This document shows positions 55,801-64,000 of a stretch of 64,000 nt of DNA, piece after piece (within the stretch, counting starts at the first letter, position 1; every line of letters begins with the position of its first letter). A model generated the notes under the pieces. It was not told the DNA's origin, did not search any database, and worked only from the letters and a program-made list of their open reading frames with translations. Source of the DNA: Paracentrotus lividus (taxonomy: Eukaryota; Echinodermata; Echinoidea; Camarodonta; Echinidae). The position numbers were made by a program, and so were the translations under genes. Location of the stretch: the NCBI GenBank assembly GCA_940671915.1, contig CALNVZ010003433.1, positions 24,595,003 to 24,659,002 of the forward strand, in the 5' to 3' direction.

Positions 55801-57679
55801 TGTACTATTTGCATGATTCTAACCATAGACGATCAGGGCTATATTCATAAACCTAGTTACCCTAACTATTTTTTATTAGTTGACAACTAAGCCTTAGTAA
55901 GTTTTATGAATATGGGCCCTGGCGATAATACACCCATTTCAATGGAGTTAGTTAGATTTTTATGTGTCATATCTCAGTCTTGTGAACTGATTCCCACCAA
56001 ACTTCAAGATGTTTATATTTTTTATCACTCTGCGAGATAGTGACATTGAAAAACAATGAAAACAAGCTTTTGAAATAAAACCACAAAAAATAAAGCAAGT
56101 GTAACACATTGTAGGTTTGAAAATCTAGAGTGCCTTATAGTTCATATTTTTATTTCACATTCTATTGCTGCAGCTCAAGAACGACACCAACTGGTACTCA
56201 AGCGATGAGGAGGAAGGATCAAGAAAACAGCCCAAGTCTCGGACTAAATCTACAGAGGTCCCCAGAACCTTGCATCAGTATCTTAGATGCCTTACCCGAA
56301 ACAGAAGCCCCTCCAAGACTCTGGATAAGAAGAGCCTATGAAGTTCCCCAAAATCCTGGCCAGGAAGCATCAGCAACGGGTCTACGTACTGGTGCTGGTC
56401 AATCTACGGACGCTTTCAAGAACCTGTCTGCCATCCAAATCCCAAGCGCTCTTGCCAACCTGTTTGCTGGAAAATCCACATCCACCCCTCCCAGCAGCAC
56501 TGGCAATCAAGTGACTTTTAACTCTTCTTGATTTTGTAAAGAAAGGTCCTCAACAAAACCTGTCGCTTCAAACCCCTACCTCTCCACAAACTGAAATCTT
56601 GGACTCTCCCATGTCACCGACGAATGAGAGTTTAGGTTGATTGAGTGTATTAGGGAGCCTGGTAGAACTGATCCACGAGCAGGAAGAGAGAAAAAGAGAA
56701 AATCTGATATGCGGTTAGAGTGTTTCATTGGAAGGAGAACAAGTATTCCATCAATGATCCTGAGGATAGACCATCACTGCAACCGATTGAGTTAACGACG
56801 CCAACCGAACTAAAAAGTCAGCCAAACTTTCCGAAGACCGCCTTACCTCCATTATTCCTCCGAACAATCAGATGCAGCTACGAGCATTGCGGGCCACCTT
56901 CGAGCCAGGGTCCAGTTGACCAGAATGAATCGAGATCCAAGACTTTGCCAGGGCACAGGGTGGTCCTGATGAAGGTGTAGGTTCGAAGGACCCCCCGTAT
57001 GAACAGAGATCCAAGGTCAATGGCTATGAACATGCCTCCCAACATGCCCCCCAATATGCTACCTACATGCCACTAATATGCACCTAATATGCCACCTGAA
57101 CATGGGTGTGGGAACATGCCACCAGCTCTCCTGCCAACTCCTAATGAAAGAATGAGATTTATGGGTCCAAGACCTCCACCAAATCAAGATGGACTCCTTC
57201 CGTTACCTCACCAGGGAGGTCCCAGACCCCCAATTCCTGGACCCCTTTTATACCAGGACCCGGTCCTAGGGGCATGGGGCCACCGTTTGGGCGGACCACC
57301 CCACCAATGGGTAGGTTTCCACAGGAATAGTGCCACCCCACCAGACATGTTGCCAAAGAGGTCCACCTTTTCAAGGCCCTGGGCCAATGATCGGTCCAGG
57401 GCCTGGTCCACGTCTCCATTTGATCGACCTCCTATGATCCGTCAGATGTTCAGATGGACCTGGGAATCCAATAGGCCCTCCAATTTCCCAAGTGGTCCCC
57501 GCGTTCAAGGAGATCATCATAAATAGATTTAGAGGACCTGCAACCAATGACCCAAGAAGCCTTCCGAAAGACCCAAGGGCTGCTCCAAAAGACCAAGACA
57601 AGCGGTCCAAGATCCCCGAGATCCCAGGCAAGCTCCTCAAGAGTCACGTGATCGAGACTTGCGCAGATTGAAAACCGGG
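46700..57679 (+). CDS. ZC3H4/6: ZC3H4/ZC3H6-type CCCH zinc-finger protein, exons in + orientation (3' end missing at gap)
   Basis: Exons recognised: 46700-46817 (RG-rich), 47287-47462 (finger 1), 49283-49391 (finger 2), 51508-51619 (finger 3), 53194-53334 (LPSPPEDN / HIPS-LLDI), 53860-54349 (Q-rich repeats), 54998-55340 (Ser/Pro-rich) and 56174-57679 (NWYSSDEEEG, SILDAL, M/P-rich, DPR repeats; cut by the gap). The order matches the family from the fingers onward, except that much P/M-rich sequence follows the WYSSDEEE motif. Family role: nuclear RNA-binding proteins; vertebrate ZC3H4 restricts unproductive non-coding transcription (Restrictor). Nearly every exon needs one or more single-base corrections to stay in frame, so a pseudogene is possible; I favour sequence error. 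The N-terminal exons and the terminal exon are not in line. Confidence 0.82.
47287..47462 (+). CDS. ZC3H4/6: ZC3H exon with CCCH finger 1 (first half)
   Basis: Open frame GKGRGRPLSGPKPSKDAAK then VNQKMMLHLICKFYLEERKC and KKG, corresponding to INQHT...ICKYFLEGRC.KG in vertebrates. The first two zinc Cys are present. Donor AAAG|GTCAGT, phase 1, as in the middle of a finger. Confidence 0.85.
47732..48506. mobile_element. TTAA-flanked MITE A
   Basis: TTAA lies at 47728-47731 and 48507-48510. The ends AGGGGAAGTCTGGACC and ...GTCCAGAACCTTCCCT are inverted, with long mirrored interiors (gttgccaatttggtg-type and cataggggcacaactttcc against ttgttcccctatgac). About 775 bp, non-coding. Confidence 0.85.
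48511..49141. mobile_element. TTAA-flanked MITE B (piggyBac-like CCCTAAAAAG ends)
   Basis: Starts CCCTAAAAAGACTGGG and ends CCAGTCTTTTTAGGG, with TTAA at 48507-48510 and 49142-49145. TIR similarity continues through ggggggctcattcagccccc (mirrored near 49105-49130). 631 bp. It shares its left TTAA with MITE A. Confidence 0.9.
49283..49391 (+). CDS. ZC3H4/6: ZC3H exon: end of finger 1 and finger 2
   Basis: Acceptor ttgaaactacag. After a damaged finger 1 end, the frame for DLTQQRKQEL leads to CKFYSD and FCNKGDTCLYMH, i.e. the C-x8-C-x5-C-x3-H of finger 2. As written, one T too many in cttttg (49331-49336) and one G too few in agatgct (~49353) split it over three frames. It ends CATG, followed by an AT-AC intron. 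Confidence 0.8.
49392..51507 (+). other. U12-type AT-AC intron (2116 bp)
   Basis: The 5' splice site is ATATCCTTC (49392-49400), matching the minor-spliceosome consensus. The branch site TTCCTTAAC (51488-51496) is also consensus, and the intron ends ...ATCTAC, with about 12 nt from the branch A to the AC. No GT donor or AG acceptor fits these exon ends. It joins ...YMH to EFPCK, the expected finger 2 to finger 3 junction. Confidence 0.85.
49962..51420. other. Interior of the AT-AC intron
   Basis: No further exon found. 50870-51360 is a purine-rich, GC-richer patch with long but featureless frames on both strands; probably repeat DNA. Confidence 0.4.
51508..51619 (+). CDS. ZC3H4/6: ZC3H exon with CCCH finger 3
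   Basis: Reads (V)EFPCK, then FHSGQDCYQGEKCRFSHDLS then TLTP and EMLLNKE, equivalent to EFPCKFYHSGAKCYQG.NCKFSHD.LT..T..LLDK. All four zinc ligands (C, C, C, H) are present. A T appears missing in actttcc (51526-51529), one base is missing at caccgaa (~51598), and gtt at 51508-51510 may have one T extra. Donor AAGGAG|GTTACA is plausible. Confidence 0.82.
53194..53334 (+). CDS. ZC3H4/6: ZC3H exon (LPSPPEDN / IPSLLDI region)
   Basis: Acceptor ccttcttttcag, donor GACA|GTGAGT. Frame MASFDEFEDRLVSADERLLP then SPPEDNSHIPS. One base added in catcctgctgg (~53288) continues as LLDIEVELPERQNQD. This corresponds to the LLPTPPE ... IPSLFEIVV segment that follows the fingers in vertebrates. Confidence 0.75.
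53335..53859. other. Intron, no feature beyond decayed GTGATGTCATAGTGA words
   Basis: Several loosely repeated agtgatgtcatagtgaagac-type words; nothing else recognised. Confidence 0.4.
53860..54349 (+). CDS. ZC3H4/6: ZC3H exon with seven-residue Gln-rich repeats
   Basis: Acceptor gcccatctcccag, donor CAAAG|GTGAGC. MSFYGAENLNYAHPAP opens in one frame. The core is a heptad repeat of form (R/Q)(G/N/D)QFQDQ seen about six times (NQQGQFQDQQGQFQDQ, RNQFQD, QDQRK, NQSQDQRDQFQDQRGPGPYA), spread over frames by one-base deletions. The end reads KPESQETNTSAKLS. The repeats predict a disordered, polar segment. Confidence 0.7.
54350..54997. other. Intron, nothing recognised
   Basis: GT...AG interval, AT-rich, no repeat family identified. 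Confidence 0.5.
54998..55340 (+). CDS. ZC3H4/6: ZC3H exon, Ser/Pro-rich
   Basis: Acceptor cattctcctacag, donor AAACA|GTAAGT. Reads DEFQSPREKSMLASPPSSST then KITPARRRGRSDSSK in one frame; after a slip near 55110 the frame is LPPNFPPRESSVKPESSQAI through PVYEDQQKQLMGRQQVIPTQ. Low-complexity linker; the assignment rests on position and splice sites. Confidence 0.6.
55341..56173. other. Intron with a small foldback
   Basis: Contains the foldback at 55836-55919; otherwise nothing. Confidence 0.5.
55836..55919. repeat. 84 bp foldback (GGGCYATATTCATAAA ends)
   Basis: gggctatattcataaaccta at the left pairs with taagttttatgaatatgggcc at the right; the interior (tagttacc.../...gacaactaa) is also partly mirrored. 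Confidence 0.8.
56174..57679 (+). CDS. ZC3H4/6: ZC3H long exon: WYSSDEEEG, M/P-rich and DPR repeats (runs into gap)
   Basis: Acceptor ctattgctgcag. LKNDTNWYSSDEEEG matches the NWYSS.EEE motif of ZC3H4/ZC3H6; SILDALPETEAPPRL corresponds to the following SILKTL. After P/S/T-rich sequence, RMNRDPRSMAMNMPPNMPPN (~56998-57050), GPRPPPNQDGLLPLP and GPGPRGMGPPFG-like pieces follow. Near the end come NDPRSLPKDPRAAPKDQ and QDPRDPRQAPQESRDRDLRR, the DPR repeats typical of the family. At least five frame switches. No donor was found before the N run, so the exon is open-ended. Confidence 0.72.
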
Positions 57680-57779
57680 NNNNNNNNNNNNNNNNNNNNN
57701 NNNNNNNNNNNNNNNNNNNNNNNNNNNNNNNNNNNNNNNNNNNNNNNNNNNNNNNNNNNNNNNNNNNNNNNNNNNNNNN
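57680..57779. other. Assembly gap (100 N)
   Basis: Exactly 100 N; the ZC3H reading is cut here, and the sequence after the gap shows no continuation of it. Confidence 0.99.
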
Positions 57780-58480
57780 AAAAGAGAGAGATATACATCG
57801 ATTTTGAGTATTATTACATCTCAGATAACATTCATATCATTGAGAAGATAATTATTTCCCCTTTTTCAGCCCCCCCCCCACACTTGTGGGCTTCAGGCCC
57901 GCTCCACTTTCAAAAACGCTTCCTGGGCCCCTGCTGATAACTTTTATTCTCATTGAATTTATACTAATATCAAGTTCATTTATTCCTCTTTTAATGAACA
58001 GCCTAATGTAATGATAGATGTGTTTTTGCATGCCAGAGAACACCGCAGAAGTCAGAAGTTAATTAATGTTGCAATGCCTATTGTGAGTATTATTGTTTGA
58101 AATGGCAGCTGCCCTGGAATAAATAGATTATAATATTATGTTTCCCTAACTACAGTGTTTGTTCTATAGTGTCCCTTTAATTGGTCATTCGGATGAGTGA
58201 TGGTGCTCAACCGAGAAATGACGAACAGGAGTGCTGACTGACATTTAGGCAAGAAGATGGATCTGCAACACTAGATATACATGCCAATCTTGATTAAATG
58301 TATATAGATTGACTTACAGCGTGTATTGAGTACCTGTTCTCATCATTTGATTTATGGCTGGAAGTGAGCACTTACTGTAAAGTAGTATTTTGGAAAAGAT
58401 AGTGCTGATTACTCTGGTTTGCTTAAATGCAGTGGACACTATTACACCAACTACATTTGAAATTAAGATGCATTGGTGTA

Positions 58481-58642
58481 CAGTCCACTCCTTTTTATAA
58501 TCAAGGTTCTTTCATCCTATGCGTGATTACCTTGGAAACAACCAATTTGTAGTTTGGCAAATACTAGGAACTTGGAGATTCACCTTGTAATTAAAATCTT
58601 GGGTTAAAAAAAAGCGATTCTCATTGTACAAGAGGTAGACTG
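58481..58642. mobile_element. CAGTCCAC-family MITE, copy 4
   Basis: Left tacagtccactcctttttat, right gaggtagactgta, TA on both sides, about 162 bp. Confidence 0.68.
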
Positions 58643-59325
58643 TATTTACTGCTTGTGGTTGTTTGGTATCACCATCAATGACAACCATTTGAGTTCTTTC
58701 CATTGTTATTGTAGTAAATAAATACATAATGCGTTGTTGTGGTTGGTTAAGGAATGGATTCGATTTCAGTGAGTTTTTATGTTTGTTGATATTTCAACAC
58801 CATTCCTGAATATTATTATGTCTCTTCTTTCTTTTTTTTTTAATGGCAACAAGGAAATCAAATTCATACAACATGGGGCTAGGGAGAGCAGCTTGCATGT
58901 GACCATTACAAAATCAAATTTGTGTAAAAAATTAATGACTCTTTTTTGTAGGTTTTCTCCAAAGCGTCAATCCGATTTTTCTGATTTTTTTTCCCACCAT
59001 TTTTTTTGCTGTCCGATGGTACACTCCCTCTTATAAAACCTTCAGAGTACTTCTCATTCAAAAGACGCTTGTCTTAAATATATAGAAATATAATAGTGAA
59101 AATGTACCAGTCTAATTTGTTTAAGTTATTATTATCCTTAATATTACATTCCAGTTATCTTTGGTGTACACATTGTATTTGTTAGAAAGGGGAATGGAAT
59201 CAAAAGATGAATTAGACAGCTGTATTTCACATCCGATTCTGTTGTTTCTGACTATTCTTTATTTATTTTTTATTTTTTCAATTGATCTTCAGAAATCTTA
59301 AAAACAAACTTCTCTATAAATGATG

Positions 59326-59979
59326 TAGGGTTGGGCAATAATTTCTTTTTTTCTGAAAAGTTATTTTCAAACAATTACTACATAGTCTAAATTTGAATGT
59401 AGATCCAAAATGATCATATGAATTTTTGTGTACGATGATGTCTGACGTCGCTAAAGTGCAAAAAAAAAAAACACCAACAAATAGTGTATTTTGCCCATTT
59501 CTTCACACACTTATAGGTAAAACCGGGTTTAATTTGTTTCTTATGGATTTTGATGGTCTAAAAGCTCAAATCTGACAATTTTATCATGACCTAATGTGAC
59601 CTAGGATGTTGTTATAGGTGTTATTTAAGTGACTTTTATATCGAGGTGATTTTTTCTTCGATATTGACTGAAACTAACTACCAAACTACACTAACATCAA
59701 CTTTGATAGGATTAAATCATGTGGGTAATCATGTTTGCGTTCCCTGACACCACAAAGCCATATAAGAACGCAATAAAAGTGGTTTATATCGTATAAAAAG
59801 TGTATAATGGGCATAGTACACCATTTTTGGCGGCCATTGTTAGTTTTTTTTTTGCATTATTTTCTTAGCGACATAAGACGTCATCGTATGCAAATATAAT
59901 TTTCATATTTAGTTTCTACGTCGAATTTTACTATAGAAACAACTTGTTTGAAAAAAAATGTTGAGATCGCCCAACCCTA
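59326..59979. mobile_element. MITE with TAGGGTTGGGC ends, ~650 bp
   Basis: tagggttgggcaataatttc at the left and gatcgcccaaccct at the right are inverted ends. Mirrored interior blocks include tacgatgatgtctgacgtcg / cgacataagacgtcatcgta and aaacaccaacaaatagtgta / tacaccatttttgg. Non-coding. Confidence 0.82.
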
Positions 59980-60004
59980 ATGATAGTGATAGTAAAATAA
60001 TTTA

Positions 60005-60240
60005 TCTGTGATTAATTTCATAACTGTGATGATGAGAATGAAGGGATGAAAAATGATTACAGATGAACGACGATGAATAAAGAGATGAATAAGATGATGA
60101 AACAGCGAACGATGATGTGAGATAAACGATGATGATCAGATCGAACGAACGATGATAGAGAATGAACGACGATTGATGAGATGAAGAGGTGAACGATGAT
60201 GTGAGAATGAACGAGGATGAAGAGGTGAACGATGATATCA
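60005..60240 (-). repeat. Degenerate GATGAACGATGATGA minisatellite, part 1
   Basis: Words gatgaacgatgatgtgagat, gaatgaacgacg and gatgaagaggtgaacgatga recur irregularly. The Ser/His-rich frames on the - strand are by-products. Confidence 0.8.
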
Positions 60241-60589
60241 GGTGCGTATCAAGGATTCGCACCTAGGGGGCCCAACGTGATTTTGGCGTCCTGTATACTT
60301 ATCAAAAAAATGACAACCCCCCCCTTTCAACCAAGCAAACAATTAGGCTACGGCTTAATCTATGTTGAAGTGTCTCGCCCCCCCAAAAAAAAGGTACAAT
60401 AATTTTAAAAATACTATAATGAGTATTTCGAAATGATTAGGAAACAGGGACAGTTCATACGTTCCCTCAGGAACACAATATAATAACTCAATGAGAATAA
60501 ATATGCGAGCAAAAAATTTCGCTAGCATGAAGTTCCTAACTCTGGTTCTGTCTACAAGACATTACTCCTTCTGTGTTTTTTTTTTTTTT

Positions 60590-61045
60590 TTGCCCCTTTA
60601 GTTTCGATGATATCGGCACCCCTCCTAAGTTTAGATAAAGTTGGAGTCCTAATATAAGTTAAATTAATTTGGCGCCCGACATTGAGCTCAATCTGACATC
60701 CTTAAGTTTAAGATGCAATTTGCTCGCCTCTTGACCTTCAGGTCATTTCGCACCCCCGAAGTTTCATTTAATTTTGGCGCCATACTTTGAAGCTAAATTT
60801 GGCACCCCCATATTTAGGTCAATTTACGCCCCTATGTTAAGGGTCGATTTTGCACACCCCTCATAAATTAAGGTCGATTTTTGCGTCTCCCACCTACGTT
60901 TCAGGGTCATTTAGTGCCCGCTATGTTAAGCCAAATTTGACGTCCTTTTAGGTTACTGTCGAATTGCACCCGATCTAAATTTACAAATCGATTTGACGCC
61001 CCTTAAATTAAGATCAAAAATTGGGCCCCCTTTTTAACTTGCCTT
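60590..61045 (+). repeat. Degenerate tandem repeat, TTTGGCGCCCCTAAGTTTAA type
   Basis: A unit of roughly 35-45 bp (ggcgcccctaaatttaaggt cgattt) recurs about ten times with heavy decay: tcggcacccctcctaagttt, ttggcgcccgacattg, ttggcacccccatatttagg, tttacgcccctatgttaagg, and so on. Confidence 0.7.
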
Positions 61046-61149
61046 TCCCCTTCCCTCTCTCTCTCTTTCGTTTACTTTTCTTTCTTTTTTTCTTCGCCTT
61101 CTCCCTTTCCCTCTTTAAATAGGCGCCCCGAGAGGCCCGAAAGCCCCTC

Positions 61150-61560
61150 CCCCCCGATACGCGAAATGATATGAGATGGAATATGGTGAATAATGAGGTA
61201 ATGAATGATATGAGATGAACGATGGGAAAAAAGGAATCGACGATAACGAAAAGGATGATGATATAGAGATGAACAAACAATGAAATCCAATGATATGAGA
61301 TCAATGATGACTGAATGATGATGATGATGAAGAGAGAAGAAGAAAAAATAAATAAAAAGGAATGAAAAGTTTGGAATGAGATGAAACGAATGGTGAAAAC
61401 GATAAACGAAAAGATGATGATGATGAGATGAACTACGAGGATGATGATGAACAGATGATGAATGGGAAGACGATGGTGAATGAGATGAAACGATATTGAT
61501 AAGATACAACGATGATGAAGAGGTGAACAATGATGACACGAGGTGAAATGATGTAAGTAA
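61150..61560 (-). repeat. Degenerate GATGAACGATGATGA minisatellite, part 2
   Basis: Same word family as 60005-60240 (atgagatgaacgatggg, gatgatgatgagatgaacta, gaagaggtgaacaatgatga). The two parts flank the GGCGCCCC-type repeat. Confidence 0.8.
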
Positions 61561-61739
61561 TGAAACAGTTGGGCCTTTACTAGTTTTTTACTGGCTTGGA
61601 ATGGAAAAAAGAAGATACGCAATGAGAATCGTTTATTTTTTTTAAAGAGGCAAATACATTTATGTGCCTTATTCAATTTTTGTAAAAAAGAAATAATCAT
61701 AAAAAAGAAAACAACCCCAAAATAAAAGCTTTTGTATCA

Positions 61740-62262
61740 TACCAAGATGAATGATAAATGCTCATATATGCAAGTTTAAGCAAAGAGAGCGATATAAATC
61801 TGAAATTTTATTTTATATCTTAATTTTTGCCACCCCGCCCCCGCCCCCCCAAACGGACTAACAATTGCATCATCCAAGCAAACTCCATGTGCACCTTAAG
61901 GCCCATCAATAATATGTAATTTTTTTTAAATGTAATGTTTTGAGAAATAAGAGTACTTGTGTGGATCTCAGCAAAAGAAACCAAAATAAACAGATAAACA
62001 AAGTCTGTTTAAACTAGACTAGTTGCACAATATGAATTTTGAACTACAAATTTAAAAGGGTTAAAGTTAAGGTTGAAGTTAAGGCAAAGAGAGCCATATA
62101 ATTTATAATAATGATTTTTTTTGGTCATATCTTATATTTGCCCACCCCCCCCAAAAAAAAAATGAATAAATAAAAAAAAAAGGAACTAGATCTATATTGC
62201 AGTCATTCGACTATTTTAGGCATCAATGAATATCATTTATATTATTATTATTATTATTATTA

Positions 62263-62293
<31 letters not shown>

Positions 62294-62787
62294 TAAAAAT
62301 TAGTGTTTGAGAAATTCACTACGATGCTTGATTTCAGCAACTGAAACAACAGAAGGATTTAAAAAAAAAAAAGAGGGGAAAAGAAAGACTGATTGAATAG
62401 ACTAAAAAATTGGTTTTGGGGATCTCAGCAATAAAAAGAGGGATAAAGAGACCTGTTTAAACTAGACTAATGTTAGCACAAAATCAATTCCATTAGTGAT
62501 ATGATTTTGAACTACAAATTTTAAAAGGGCTGTAAAATTAGACTAAACCACACGAATAGAGTCACTCAAAATGTAATGATCAAAGTAACACCAAAAAGTA
62601 TCATACAAAGAGAATAATAATGCTCATTGAAGTTAAGGCAAAGAGAGCCATATAATTATAATAATGATTTTTTTTGTCAATCTTATATTGCCCACCCCCG
62701 CCCCCCCAAAAAAAAATTAATAAATAAAAAAAAGGGAACTAATCTATATTGCAGTCATTCGAGTCTTTTAGGGCATCAATGTATCTA

Positions 62788-62834
<47 letters not shown>

Positions 62835-63546
62835 ATTATTATTATAAATTAGTGTTTGAAGAATTTCACTACGATGCTTGATTTCAGCAACTGAAAAACA
62901 GAAGGATTTAAAAAAAAAAGAGGGGATAAAGAAAGACTGATTGAACTAGACTACGTTGTGTGATCTCAGCAATAAAAAAAAAAGGGGATAAAGAAAGACT
63001 GTTAAACTAGACTATGTTGCACAAAATCATTCAATTAGTGATATGAATTTTGAACTACAAATTTAAAAGGTCTGTAAAATTAGACTAAACCACACGATAT
63101 AGAGTGCACTCAAAATGTAATGATCAAAGTAACACCCAAAAGTATCATACAAAGATGATAATAAGCTCATTAAGTTAAGGCAAAAGGAGCATATAATTAT
63201 AATAATGATTTTTTTTTTGTCATATCTTATATTTGCCCACCCCGCCCCCCCCCAAAAAATTAATAAATAAAAAAAAAAGGAACTAGATCTATATTGCATC
63301 ATTCGAGTCTTTAGGGCATCAATGATATCTATTTTATAATCATTAGTTAAATTAGTGTTTCAGAAATTTCCCTAGCGATGCTTGATTTCAGCAACTGAAA
63401 AAACAGAAGGATTAAAAAAAAGGGAGATAAAGAAAGACTGATTAAACTAGACTACGTTGCGTGATCTCAGAATAGAAACAATAAACAGGATAACAAAGTC
63501 TGTTTAAACTAGACTATGTGACACAAAATCATCCATTAGGTGATTA

Positions 63547-63598
<52 letters not shown>

Positions 63599-64000
63599 AA
63601 CACAAATTTAAAGGGTCTGTAAATTAGACTAACAGATTCAAGACTAGGGCATCAAATGATATCAATGATATCTATTTTTTATTATTAGTATTATTTTTTT
63701 AAATTAGTTATTGAGAAATACGATGCTGCATTTCAGCAACTGAAAAACAGAAGGATTAAAAAAAAAGGGATAAAGAAAGTCTGATTAAACTAGAACTACG
63801 TTTGTGTGATCTCAGCAATAGAAACAAATAACAGGATAAACAAAGTCTGATCATTCCATCAGTGATATGAATTTTGAACTACAAATTTAAAAAGGGTCTG
63901 TAAACTAGGACTAAACCACACGATATAGAGTACACTCAAACCCGGTATAGTACACATAATGGAACCCAAATACGCGTTAAACAAAATCCGCATCGCAAAC
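61740..64000 (+). repeat. ~545 bp satellite array, at least 4 copies, open at right edge
   Basis: Block order repeats from about 61780, 62090, 62637 and 63179, and again in part to 64000: aaagagagccatataattta; catatcttatatttgcccac; (A/C)-rich runs; ggaactagatctatattgca; (ATT)n; ttagtgtttgagaaattcac; tttcagcaactgaaa; gatctcagcaataaa; aaactagactatgttgcaca; gatatgaattttgaactaca; ctaaaccacacgatatagag; gatcaaagtaacacc. The full units are about 540-550 bp. The first and last copies are incomplete. Interior microsatellites include (ATT)n at 62241-62293 and 62786-62845, and a T run of about 49 at 63549-63597. Confidence 0.9.

Larger units (their letters stand above)
57780..60000. other. Gene-free stretch with two MITEs
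   Basis: No exon resembling the missing end of the ZC3H gene is seen after the gap on either strand. MITEs at 58481-58642 and 59326-59979. Confidence 0.5.

Noticed and set aside
61014-61700. 228-residue Ser/His/Ile-rich - strand frame
   Set aside because: Produced by the GATGAACGATGATGA minisatellite; no start context, no known similarity, composition wholly repeat-driven.

Overview
The window is eukaryotic nuclear DNA: AT-rich, with spliced genes, introns that hold tRNA-derived SINEs, and a dense load of MITEs, foldbacks, LTR and non-LTR retroelements, microsatellites and satellite. The two recognisable genes (a SIAH E3 ligase and a ZC3H4/ZC3H6-type CCCH zinc-finger protein) are metazoan. 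The repeat style suggests a marine invertebrate deuterostome, perhaps an echinoderm, but I cannot name a species. Two runs of exactly 100 N (41750-41849 and 57680-57779) are scaffold gaps, so the window consists of three contigs.

Contig 1 (1-41749). 1-945 is a two-copy tandem repeat built on GCGAGCGCGAAGCGCGAG-like motifs. 6082-13124 carries an intact four-exon SIAH gene on the + strand encoding 268 residues. Its first intron contains a dead Tc1-type transposon and a hAT-like MITE. Its second intron contains a foldback and tandem partial copies of the start of exon 3, each with its own acceptor-like AG. Its third intron holds three tRNA-derived SINE copies. 13.1-20 kb is gene-free apart from MITEs and an RT-derived scrap. 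20.4-29.5 kb is a nest of transposons: a long-TIR element (20420-23101) containing a CCCTGATAGC element, then a 5.2 kb LTR retroelement (24013-29241) with only a gag-like ORF, which itself contains a second CCCTGATAGC element, which in turn contains a TTAA-flanked MITE. 33.9-37.0 kb is a decayed non-LTR retrotransposon on the - strand. 38.8-41.4 kb holds two more TIR elements.

Contig 2 (41850-57679) contains a ZC3H4/ZC3H6 homologue in an odd arrangement. The RG-rich, three-CCCH-finger, Q-rich, WYSSDEEEG and DPR-rich exons run on the + strand from 46.7 to 57.68 kb. The exon coding for the conserved C-terminus (ending DPTASPFC) lies upstream on the - strand at 45105-45689. The intron between finger 2 and finger 3 has textbook U12-type AT-AC splice signals. 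The + strand exons carry many single-base, mostly homopolymer-length, frameshifts while their splice signals and zinc ligands remain; this looks more like sequence error than decay, but I cannot exclude a pseudogene. Two TTAA MITEs sit back to back, sharing one TTAA, in the U2-type intron before the finger 2 exon.

Contig 3 (57780-64000) is gene-free: two MITEs, degenerate GATGAACGA-type and GGCGCCCC-type minisatellites, and an array of a roughly 545 bp satellite running off the right edge.

No prokaryotic system, CRISPR array or new gene cluster is visible. The most unusual items are the reiterated SIAH exon 3 acceptors, the AT-AC intron, the inverted terminal exon of the ZC3H gene, and the nested gag-only LTR element.
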